A stretch of DNA of 64,000 bases from Bidens hawaiensis (Eukaryota > Streptophyta > Magnoliopsida > Asterales > Asteraceae), in assembly GCA_021521415.1 (NCBI GenBank), contig JAIQDT010000026.1:4863001-4927000 (forward strand), written 5' to 3'. Position 1 is the stretch's first letter, and every line of letters begins with the position of its first letter. Position numbers and translations under genes: made by a program. Positions 44,371 to 54,314 of the stretch are shown in pieces. The notes under the pieces were generated by a model. The model was not told where the DNA came from and did not search any database. It saw only the letters and a program-made list of their open reading frames with translations.

Positions 44371-45886
44371 ATTCGTGTGAAATCCTATCAGCTTATTCTC
44401 AAACCTGACATTTTGAAACAAATAGCCAACGTCCAGAATGAAGCGTTACAGGTAGAATGGATTATTTCAGAACTTATTTGGGGTCACAAAAAGTTGTTGG
44501 AAGACGTTGGCAATGGGGTAAAGTATAAGGATGGGCATTTATGGGTAACAAGGTATGGGGGATTCAGAGATAAGATTTTAGATGAAGCGCACAAGTCGCG
44601 CCATTCCATTCATCCAGGCGCGACCAAGATGTACCTAGACCTGAAGAAGAATTATTGGTGGCCTACGATGAAGTTTGAGGTGGCTCAGTATGTGAGTAAG
44701 TGTTTGACGTGTCTACAAGTTAAGGCCGAGCATCAAAAGCCGTATGGGAAACTTCAGCCGTTGGAAATACATGAGTGGAAATGGGAGCATCTTACCATGG
44801 AATTTGTGACTAAACTTCCTCGTACTCCTAGGGGTAATTACGACACCATTTGGGTAATCGTTGATAGACTGACCAAGAGCGCTCACTTCTTGTCGATTTG
44901 AGAGATTTTTAATTCTGAGCAGCTGGCCGATGTGTTTATCCGTGAGATCATTTCTAGGCACGGGGTTCCGGTATCCATTGTTTCAGATAGGGATACGCAT
45001 TTTACCTCCAGGTTTTGGAAAAGGTTTCACGAGGAGATGAGCACCAAACTCCTCATCAGCACTGCCTATCACTTGCAGACGGATGGTCAGTCCGAGAGAA
45101 CCATTCAGACTCTTGAGGATATGTTGCGGGCCTGTGTAATCGATTTTGATGGTAGTTGGGATCGTCACTTACCATTGGTAGAGTTCTCATATAATAACAG
45201 TTATCACGCCACGATTAGGATGCCACCGTTTGAGATGTTGTATGGTAGGAGGTGTAGGACTCCAGTTTGTTGGGGTTCCATTGGAAAGAAACAGTTGGGT
45301 AGTTTGGAGGTAGTTGACGCTACGACTGAGAAGGTCGATAAAATTAAGGCGTTTATGATGGCCGCTCAGGATCGTCAAAAGTCCTATGCGGACAAAAGGC
45401 GAAGGCCAATCGTGTTCGAGGCTGGGGATCGGGTTATGTTGAAAGTTTCTCCTTGGAAGGGCATTATTCGTTTTCATAAGAGGGGGAAGCTCAGTCCGAG
45501 GTTTATTGGTCCGTTCCATATCTTGGCCCGAGTTGGTGAGGTAGCTTATAGGATGGAATTGCCCGAGGAGCTCATGGGGATTCATCCTACCTTCCATGTG
45601 TCCCACTTGAGGAAGTGCTTAGCGGATGAGGAGGCCCATATGCCTTTTGATGATATTGAGCTTGATAGTAAGCTGAACTACGTGGAGGAGCCTATTGCCA
45701 TACTTGACCGTCAGGAAAGGCGGTTGCGGAACAAGGTGGTTAAGCAGGTGAAGGTGCGGTGGAGGCACCGTAGGGGTTCCAAGGCTACTTGGGAATCCAA
45801 AGATGAGATTATGAAACTGTATCCGCAGTTGTTCCTGTCGCATCGGGATTCGGGGACGAATCCCATTGTAAGGGGGGTGGACTTGT
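44371..45886 (+). pseudogene. E3 integrase with chromodomain-like tail, one stop
   Basis: The zinc region reads HKSRHSIHPGATKMYLDL...CLTCLQVK. Core residues: LTMEFVTKLP, where the first catalytic Asp of the usual MDF is Glu, Asp in VSDRDTHFTSRF, and Glu in [13 protein letters not shown] at 44899-44901 splits the core. The second part (44932-45886) is open through the GPF module (RFIGPFHILARVG) to a C-terminal block KVRWRHRRGSKATWES resembling the chromodomain of this group, ending at TAA 45886-45888 just inside the LTR. Confidence 0.86.
45868..45883 (+). promoter_or_regulatory. E3 polypurine tract
   Basis: TGTAAGGGGGGTGGAC lies directly before the 3' LTR start TGTAACACC. It overlaps the last codons of the integrase frame. 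Confidence 0.8.
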
Positions 45887-46993
45887 AACACCCGTCAACT
45901 TCCGGTTTAATGATTTAGCGCGTGTAAAGTATGTATAACTCTCGGGACTTAACCGACGTTTCTCGGAAGCTTTTACGTCATACTGGTACGTTAAAGAACT
46001 TAACTTTTCCTCCCATTTTGCCTTACACATCAAATTGGAGGGACTTGGATGTAACTTCTGTTTTATATCATAAAACAAAAGGTTAACCCTAACCCTACCC
46101 ACTGTAGTGATCGGCCGAAGAACAGCCCCCCCTTCTTTGCTTTGACTTTTTGAGCGATTCCAAGGCACTTAGAAGTAGTTCAAGGTATGTACTACAATCC
46201 CCAACAATTTTTTCGTTCACTCCTAATCGTTTTGATGCTCAATTTTGCCGATACTTTTCGTTGGACAGATTTCGGCCAAAGTGCAATTGACCCACTTCCC
46301 GTGGATAAAAAATTAGAGTTTCTGGTGTAGAAAGATTCTCAGGTATGGCATTTACATCATATTAAAATTTTGTGGCCATTGGAGGTGTTTAGGTCGGTCA
46401 ATTGATTTTAGTTCAAAAACTAGGGTTTATCGGGTGTAGAATTGTCAATTGTTGAGTTTGATGCGTTAATCGATTGAATGACCAACCGAATCAGTTTGTA
46501 TGGCCCTAGGGGAGTTTAAGGGCTGTGGGAAAATTATTTTATTTATACTCGGGGCTGATTTGGTTGGTGATTGGTCAATCGAGTCGGCGGTGCGCGAATT
46601 GTCGTTTAAATGTTATATTGAGAGTTGTAAAAAGGAACCGTCAACCCTATCAACTCGGGTGACATAATTATGATGTATGAAAAGGTTAAGATGGGAATTT
46701 GGTCCATTTGGGGCTGATTTGTTTGTCAATTGGTTTTAAGATTTATTACGTGCGTATTCGACTCGATTTGATTACCGGCGGGTGAGTTGTGCATCATGGT
46801 TAGCCCCGACCATGATCGAAGAGTGGATTTGATTAATTGAAAGGTTTTAGGGGCTGAGGTAAAGTAATTGGGTATGGTTTGGGCCTCGGGCCAAGTTGTT
46901 GGGCCTCGGGCCAAAGTGTTGGGCTTGAACGGCCCATTAGGCAAGTGTGTTCTTACGGTCTAGTTTAGTGACGCGTTGTGTACAATTTACAGG
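45884..46993 (+). repeat. E3 3' LTR, truncated to about 1110 bp
   Basis: It aligns to 28047-29157 of the 5' LTR and stops after GTACAATTTACAGGT, where E2R copia sequence (TGTTGTCGAAGCC) begins. The missing 890 bp of LTR and the adjacent copia gag/protease were lost in one deletion. Scattered differences from the 5' LTR show E3 is clearly older than E4. Confidence 0.9.
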
Positions 46994-46994
46994 T

Positions 46995-48096
46995 TGTTGT
47001 CGAAGCCCGAGAGGACTACATTTTGAAGCTTCCAAATGGTTTGGAAGTTATTTTAAATACTGTTTTGTATGCTTCTAGTTTGACTAGGAATATTATCTCT
47101 GTTTCACTTCTAAGACAATATGGTTATGATTTTAAGTTTATGGATGATTGTATTTATGTTTTCATGAGTGATGTATTTTATTTTAAAGCAATGCCATCTA
47201 ATGGCATTTATGAATTGGTTCATAATAACACATCTTATGATAACACGTTATACCAATCAAGCACCAAAAGGCTCAAAATGGATTTGAGTAAAACTTATCT
47301 TGGCATTGTCGCCTTGGTCATATTAACAAAGATCGCATACATACACTTCAAAAGAATGGTTTTTTGGAATCAAGTGAAGGTGATTAATTTGATAAATGCG
47401 AGTCTTGTATGTTAAGAAAGATGACCGAGGACCTCTTTAGTGGAACGAACCAAAGGGCAAAAGACTTATTAGGTATCATACATTCGGATGTATGTGGTCC
47501 TTTTAAGGCAATGACAAGGAATGGTGAAAGATACTTCATTACCTTTATTGACGACTATAGTCGTTATGGGTATGTGTACTTGTTAAGTCACAAAGATGAA
47601 GCTTTTGAAATGTTCAAAATCTTCCAAAATGAAGTACTAAATCAACTCGATAAAACGATCAAAGTACTTCGTTCGGAGAGAGGAGGTGAATACCTAAGTG
47701 ATGCTTTCCAAGATCAGCTTAGAAGTTGTGGGATCATCTCACAACTTACTCCACCAGGAACATCACAACATAATGGTGTGTCCGAGAGGAGAAATCGAAC
47801 TCTATTAGATATGGTTCGATCTATGATGGCTAGAAGCACATTGCCTCTATCATTTTGGGGTTTCGCTTTGCTCTCCGCGACCCGTATTCTAAATATGGCC
47901 CAAACCAAGAAAGTGGACAAGACACCTTTTGAAATATGGAATGGAAGGGCTCCATCATTATCATATTTAAAGGTATGGGGTTGTGAGGCTTATGTCAAGA
48001 ACAACACCCAAAACAAACTTGAAAGTCGATCCACTAAGTGTATCTTTGTAGGATATCCCAAAGATTCTATGGGATATTATTTCTACAACCCAACGG
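46995..48096 (+). pseudogene. E2R pre-integrase and integrase, broken and cut by E5
   Basis: The first frame reads VVEAREDYILKLPNGLEVIL and NIISVSLLRQYGYDF (GAG-pre-integrase). A frame change near 47300 lies within the WHCRLGH zinc region. The frame from 47409 shows IIHSDVCGPF, VLRSERGGEYLSD, QHNGVSERRNRTL and KVWGCEAYV. The second catalytic Asp, present in E2L (RSDRGG), is Glu here. The last codons of that frame to 48146 read into the E5 LTR and are not copia. Confidence 0.88.
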
Positions 48097-50844
48097 TGAC
48101 ATTTGAGCCAAAACATGGTACACCTCAGTACGTATTTACCGATTAAGCAAATAAACGCCTTTTGCGTAACAAACGAACGATTAACCGAATGGGTCGGGTT
48201 ATGACCCAAAAATATCGGGGGGCCATCTATAAGTGATATACATTTAATATAAGATAAAATATTAGTAATATTGCCTTAGTTCGATAGCAAACAAGTTAAA
48301 CGAAAACATGCTCGTTTAACTACCCGCTATAGATTTAAACGCGAAAGATAGTTACAAACCAAGCATTGTATCATCCGTTAAGCCGTAAAAGACTTACCAA
48401 ACACTTATTTGAAATGTTTTAAGCGTTCCGTGAAAATATTTTTGATTTTTACAAACATATGGTATGTTTTTATAATTTTACACAAAACTAGCCGAAAAAC
48501 AGTCGTTTCCGCACTGTTTAACGCACCCGATAAGCTTTTCGCGCCAAAAACCGAACCCGAACTAAATTTGGACTGGGCTTTTTGTATTTGGGCTTGAGAA
48601 ATCAGAAACTTGGGCCAAAATGGGCCCATGGACTTCCAGCCGCAGCCGCCACCCCACCCCCCTTTTTATCCTTTCACATATAAACTAGATTTGAGATATT
48701 TTTACACATATTTTCAAACACAACTTCTGGAACTCTTCTTCTACAGCCAAAACCAGCAAGAAAACTAGGTAAATACCTTATGATTAATCGATTTTTGATT
48801 CGTTTAAACTCGTTTAACAACATATAAACATGTCTTGATTGTTAAAAATCATAGTTAACCATGTAAAACTCTCAAAAATCATTCAAAAACATACTTTGAT
48901 GTTAAACCTAGTTTCAAATCAGAATCATGATCTTTTTTGGCCATAAACACGGATTAAAGGGTTGAAACGGCGTTTTTACGGTTCAAAAGTTCGTTTTTGT
49001 GCACTAGCCGAAACCCTAAGTTAAAGGGTTGTTCTACTGATGAAACCTGCTTGGTTTGTGATATAGGACTTATATCTAGCTTGCATAGAAGCACAAGAAC
49101 CTGAAAACTTGATTAGAAGGGCGAAAACGAACCAAAACCGCTAAGGTAATGCCGAAACACTCGCTTACGGGCTGTTTAGGTTATGGTTGTGATGTGAATA
49201 TTGTTAGGCCTTAAAATGTTGGAGGAGCATCAGGGACCATGTCAATGAGTGCCTGTTCAAATTTGGTAATTTTTCGACCATCCGAGAATATTTGGCGAAT
49301 TTATTACAGAATTGGAACGTTTAATTGGGAAAATTAGCTAAAATACTTCAAAAATTATGAAATTTTTCTGGGAACTCAGATTTGATGAATTTTGATCACA
49401 TATGAATTTTTGGATCATTTGGAGAAGTTTAAAGGTGTTTGGTTTAAATGCGTTTGTGTGAATTTTTATAGCCGAATTTAAGCCGAAAAGAATATCGCAC
49501 GAGCTTTTTACATTCTGGAATTGACACAGGTTTTTTTGGGACATGATTTGAGTGTTTAAAAATTTTTGTGGAATTTTTCGAAATTGTTTGGGGTAAACGG
49601 ACGATTTTCATACTAAATATAGCTGATAAAATGAATTTTTATAAATTAAACTGAATAAACGGAAACGGGCCCCGTGGCTAATCCGGGACCCCAGTATGTG
49701 ATCCTTCTTTATAACTTAATCATTTTATTAACCAATACATTTACCCAAGCTTATTTTCCCATAACTGTTTTCTGAACGCGTAAACGAACAACTTGGCCCA
49801 GATGGGAAAACGGGAATTTGAGCCAAGTTCAGTTCTAAGTATTAGACATTGAACAACATCACAACCTAAGCCTATTGCCACTTTCTAGGCGTTCCAGCTA
49901 CACCCAGATTAGTTATACAGCCCAGTTTAGTATTGAGAATATAATAATATTAAAATATTAATATTATTATAATATTGATTATAGGAACTACTGATAGCGG
50001 ACCGAACAAACCACGAGCTGATACAGTACTGATTATCTTCATAACCGTGAGTTTCATGACCCCACTTCTAAACTGTTTTACGAACTTTTTAGGGTGAAAA
50101 GCATGTTTGATTATATATACATACCTAAAACATGTATTGATGTGAATTATCTAAGTGCTAACACACGAAAGTCCCCACGATCAAAGTGATTAACTTCGAG
50201 CCGGTGGCTTGTGAATAGTACAATTGGTTTGACAAACCCAAACGGAGCCGGCATGTATTGTTGAGACTTTACTCCGTTTGCACATGACCATATTTATACA
50301 ACACGTTATGTAGTGTTAGACATAGCTACTTGGGGCATGTTGTGGGCGGAAAGAGGCCACAGTGGTTGATTGAGCGTGGGAAATGGATGCACGCAGCACA
50401 TACAGTCAAGGCTTCACTGTAGCTTAGCATAATTACATCATTTACATACATACATACATACTTATTTCATGATTACAAGTGTTAACTTGTGAATACTCAT
50501 TACTGTTTTCTCAAAACTCGTGAAACTCACTAACTCTAATAGTTGACCTGTTTAAATCTGCTTTTCAGGTGTACCTAAATCGGAATGATTTGGTGATCTG
50601 TTACTTGCCCAAGGAGTGTGGTTGATGCTATGTGAATAGAGGCAAGGGTATTAGTAGTAAGAACGTATAGTTAACGAACTAGTTTTGTTTGTATCACCTA
50701 GACTGTAAAACAATGATAGAACAAAGAAATGTAATATATTGTAAATTAGTTTGTAATATTTCTTTATAAACAATGTGTTGATACCAGAGGTGTCTGTTAC
50801 ATTCCCGTTTTACGCTTCCGCAATGTGCTAGTCGGAGTGTGACA
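48097..50844 (+). repeat. E5 5' LTR, 2748 bp
   Basis: Starts TGACATTTGAGCC, matching the sequence after the polypurine tract at 63344, and ends GGAGTGTGACA before the primer site. Inside are AAACGGAG/CTCCGTTT (about 50248-50280) and GGTTTgacAAACC (about 50225-50240) hairpins. Several differences from the 3' LTR show it is older than E4. No gene is seen. Confidence 0.9.
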
Positions 50845-50849
50845 GAAGT

Positions 50850-50862
50850 TGGTATCAGAGCC
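50850..50862 (+). promoter_or_regulatory. E5 primer binding site (copy 1)
   Basis: TGGTATCAGAGCC, five bases after the LTR, is the initiator tRNA-Met type site. The duplicate is at 57572-57584. The 530 bp from here to the leader ORF hold A/T-rich DNA and no gene I can support. Confidence 0.92.
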
Positions 50863-51395
50863 ATTGGTTATAAAGGATTAGGTTATCCCTTAGGGTACCT
50901 AAAATATAACCGTAGGCTCGATTAACTCTGGGCAATATTTAAATAATAAATTAATATTATATACTGATGGATGTTGGGATAAACTTGTAGGGCAAGTGAG
51001 TTATTGTGGTCCGGAACATAATAACAGACTTGCTTGTACGAGGGAATTCGAGGAGAAGTCGCGGAACGTGTGGTTAGGTAAAAGTGGCAACATATGTGTA
51101 TAAAAGGTAATGTGAAAGTATATATATATGTAACACTCATACGTGCTTAATTGGAACAAGGTGTATGAATACGTGTACGTACGATACTCTTTGATGACGG
51201 TAAATTTTACTATGAATATTATATTTATTTATATTCAATATTGATTTAAATAATAATAATAATTAAAATTTTAATAAAACTAATATTATATTCTAATATA
51301 ATTAATATTAAATTTGGTTTAATTAATTAATCTTTTCGACAATAGTTAGCGCTAGCAATAGATATTATTCTTATAACTAACCTTTGTGCAGAGTC

Positions 51396-52154
51396 ATGTC
51401 AAGGAATAACGACTATGTATCGGAAGAAGAACCGGTAATCTCTGTTGAGGAGGATCCAGAGGAGGAATCCGAGGAGGATCCAGAGGAGGAATCCGAGGAG
51501 GATCCGGAAGAGGAGGAACCGGAGGAGGAGGAGGAAGAGGTGGAAGAAGAAGTTATCTATAGAGAGCTACCCAGGAATGTGCCTGATCTATCCGGCTACA
51601 GATGCGATAGTTATCCCCCCAGGTCACCACGCAGGGATCAAAACGAAGTTAACAGTCAGTATCGTTCACCTGCTAGAGTAGCCCGATCACCCACTCCACC
51701 CATTCACCTGTCGCCGACGACTTCAGCTACTGCGCGAGTCCGATAGAGTGCTCGTATTCGGGTAACCCCGATTGACCCTACCTCGATTCCATTCAGATCT
51801 ACCCACGACCGGGGAGGACCTTCACGCCCTAGGGCGGATACTTCATCTTCCCGTTCATTAAGTATACCTACTCCTCGCCCTGACCTCCCAAACGCAGGAA
51901 ACAACTCTTGGATGGCTGTCCTGACTGACCGCGTGATAGACCACTCGATAGCCATAGCTAACATTAACCAGGAAAGGAGGGATGTGACCAAGTGCTTATC
52001 GACGTTACATCATATAGTACTGAACTTGCAGCAGTCAGATGCCTACCACCGTTGGTGTTTGGATAGGGTGACAGTTCGACTGTGGAACTGTTACTGGATG
52101 ATCACGGTGTTGTTGTTTGTATGTTTGTGGTTAGTCTATCGTATGTATGGATAG
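51396..52154 (+). pseudogene. E5 leader ORF: acidic, coiled-coil, tail-anchored protein (copy 1)
   Basis: The frame starts at 51396 (MSRNNDYVSEEEPV) rather than at the Met four codons upstream, a choice of context only. It has EEDPEEES repeats and a Glu run at residues about 10-60, an Arg/Pro/Ser-rich middle, a helical stretch LTDRVIDHSIAIANINQE to LQQSDAYHRW at about 170-215, and a C-terminal hydrophobic segment YWMITVLLFVCLWLVY followed by RMYG-stop. One TAG at 51744-51746 interrupts it; the same frame continues after it. It lies between the primer site and gag, where most gypsy elements have no gene. A tail-anchored membrane protein is inferred; I do not recognise the family. Confidence 0.6.
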
Positions 52155-52255
52155 ATGCAGAATGTTACAGATATGTGTACTTGATCTTTTGATACTCCAT
52201 GTATGTATATAGTAGTATGTTATGTTAACATGGGGCACAATTTTGTATACTATTA

Positions 52256-52350
52256 CAAGCACTGACCCTTATAGGGTTAAGTCTAACTGTCACTTAGTGA
52301 CAGATTTTGATATACACATGCAAGCACTGGCCTTTATCAGGCAAAGTCTA
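52256..52350 (+). repeat. E5 leader hairpins with conserved flanks and different stems
   Basis: Two units share CAAGCACTG before and AAGTCTA after. Unit 1 has stem ACCCT/AGGGT (52265-52269, 52273-52277), unit 2 GCCT/AGGC (52330-52333, 52339-52342). Between them CTGTCAC/GTGACAG (52287-52303) is a perfect 7-bp hairpin with a TTA loop. The duplicate lies 6722 bp downstream. The rest of 52155-52500 has no gene. Confidence 0.7.
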
Positions 52351-52500
52351 TGTATCTTTTATTATCAATATACAACACAATTTGTGAAATGTTAGTATGT
52401 TATCTGATTTACCTGTATAACATTTATTGTGATTATTATTACACAGTGCCGTAGTCTGGAAATTAGTATTAATTGGCTTATATTTGTTTATCATTATAGA

Positions 52501-54314
52501 ATGGCCCCAAAGAAAGCAAACCCCATGACTGAGGCAGAAATAGCCGAGATGATTGCTCGGCAAATACAGGCAGGAATTCCACTAATTGTAACACTGGTGA
52601 CTACCGGTGTAAACGCAAATACACAAACAAACCAGCAACAAATCAATAATGCTCCCCCAACCAACAATGAAATAGTTACAAATAACAATCCCCCACCTAA
52701 TACAAATGCCCCTACCAATGTAAATAATCCCCCACCTGATGCAAATAATGTCAACAACAATAATCCCCCACCGAACCCAAACAATAACAATAACAACCCT
52801 AATCCCCCTCGAAGGGAATATTCGATCAAAAACTTTATGGCCTGAAAAAACCGATTGATTTCAAGGGCACTGAAGGGCCAAACGGGTTAATCAAATGGAT
52901 CGAAAAGACTGAATCTGTCCTCAATATCAGCAATTGTCCACCCGAAAACATTGTCAAGTATGTTGCTTCTAATTTTACGGATCATGCTTTGATGTGGTGG
53001 AACACTACAGTTCAGATAAAAGGGCAAGATACAATTAACCGCATGACATGGGCTGAACTCAAAACATTGATTCTAGAACATTTTTGCCCAAAGAATGAAA
53101 TACAAAGGTTAGAACACGAACTTTGGAGTTTGGAAATGAAACGAGCGGATCATTTGGGATACACGAACCACTTCAATGAATTGGCCCGCTTAGTACCATG
53201 GTTAGTAACTCCTGAAGATAAACGAGTTGAACGTTATATTTGGGGTTTAGCCCCGGAAGTGAGGAGTTTGGTGAACTCCCTGGGGCACACATCGTTTGAA
53301 AATGTTGTGACCCAAGCCGGAATTGTGACTTTTGACTTGGTAAGAAGCGGAGTATTGAGAATGACCGGAGAATCAGTGGGTATGAAATGAACTGACTATG
53401 GGACGAGAGCACAAGGAAGACAATCAAGCAAACGTGCACGTCCGACAATAAGAAATTATGCTATAACTGGTTCCGATACGAAGCAAGACAGGTATAAGGG
53501 ACCCTTGACAAAGTGAGATAAATGTAATTACCATCATGTGGGAGAATGCAGATTCCCGGTATGCCAGAAATGTGGTCGAACTGGGCATTATGCCCCTAAT
53601 TGCAGAGCAGGTGCAGAAATTGTGAGCCGACCAACTCAAACAACTCAACCTCGTCGTCCACCGCCACCGAGACCTCAGCCAATCCGCCAACAACCTATCC
53701 AACAAACTTCAACCGGAGCAACCTACCGTAGCTGCTATGAATGTGGCAGTACAGAACATATTAGAAGAAACTGCCCCAAGTTGAATCCAAGAGCAGTTAC
53801 TAGACCGAACCAAGCATCGACTTCAAGTGCGCCTCGGGGACGTGCGTTCGTTATCGGGTCTGGGGAAGCACGACAAGACCCAAACGTAGTAACAGGTACA
53901 TTTGTTGTTTCTGATCAATATGCTTCTGTATTATTTGATACTGGTGCCGATAGAAGCTTTGTTTCCACTAGTTTTGTATCCCTGGGTAATATGCCAGTTA
54001 GTGAACTAACAAATCCCTATACTATAGAACTCGCTAACGGTAACTCTATAACTGTCAACCAAATAATCCAAAATTGTTCCATTATTCTTAATGACCACCC
54101 ATTCCTTATTGACCTGCTCCCGGTAGAGTTAGGAAGTTTTGATGTTATTGTCTGCATGGACTGGTTAACCAAGAATAAGGCAGAGATTGTGTGTAACGAA
54201 AATATGGTTAAAATTCCCCTTCCGGAAGGTGAAATGATTATGGCACAGGGAGAGAAGTCTGGTTCGATATTACCTCTCGTGTCTCATCTTAAAGTGTTGA
54301 AATGTTTACGCTAA
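52501..54314 (+). pseudogene. E5 gag and protease, copy 1, broken
   Basis: Starts MAPKKANPMTEAEIAEMIAR, then an Asn/Pro-rich linker (about residues 45-110) and the Gag domain (LMWWNTTVQIKGQD, LEHFCPKNEIQRLEHELWS). A 2-bp length change near 52845 breaks the frame here but not in copy 2. A TGA at 53388-53390 is shared by both copies. The first zinc knuckle is lost to a TGA near 53515 in this copy; CQKCGRTGHYAPNC and CYECGSTEHIRRNC remain. Protease active site [11 protein letters not shown] is at about 53936. Ends at TAA 54312-54314. Confidence 0.87.

Larger units (their letters stand above)
28047..46993 (+). mobile_element. E3: Tekay-like Ty3/gypsy element, split by E4, 3' LTR truncated
   Basis: The 5' LTR (28047-30046), primer binding site and gag start precede E4; gag resumes at 41242 and pol follows to 45886. 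Integrase after RNase H and a chromodomain-like C-terminus put it with the chromoviruses. The 3' LTR keeps about 1110 of 2000 bp and stops where copia sequence begins. The left target site is TAAGA (28042-28046); the right one is lost. Stops and frameshifts in gag, protease, RT and integrase make it inactive. Confidence 0.88.
25315..48096 (+). mobile_element. E2R: second E2-family copia element, interrupted by E3
   Basis: LTR, primer binding site, leader and the start of gag (25315-28046) match E2L in inverted orientation. E3 occupies 28047-46993. Pre-integrase and integrase of the same family resume at about 46995 and run to the E5 border at 48096. Gag after about residue 104 and all of the protease are missing between the two parts, lost together with the end of the E3 3' LTR. 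The 3' half lies beyond E5, outside the window. Confidence 0.88.

Noticed and set aside
52494..52829. Minus-strand frame with long Gly/Leu runs opposite E5 gag (also 59216-59677)
   Set aside because: It is the complement of the Asn/Pro-rich gag linker; gag on the plus strand explains it.
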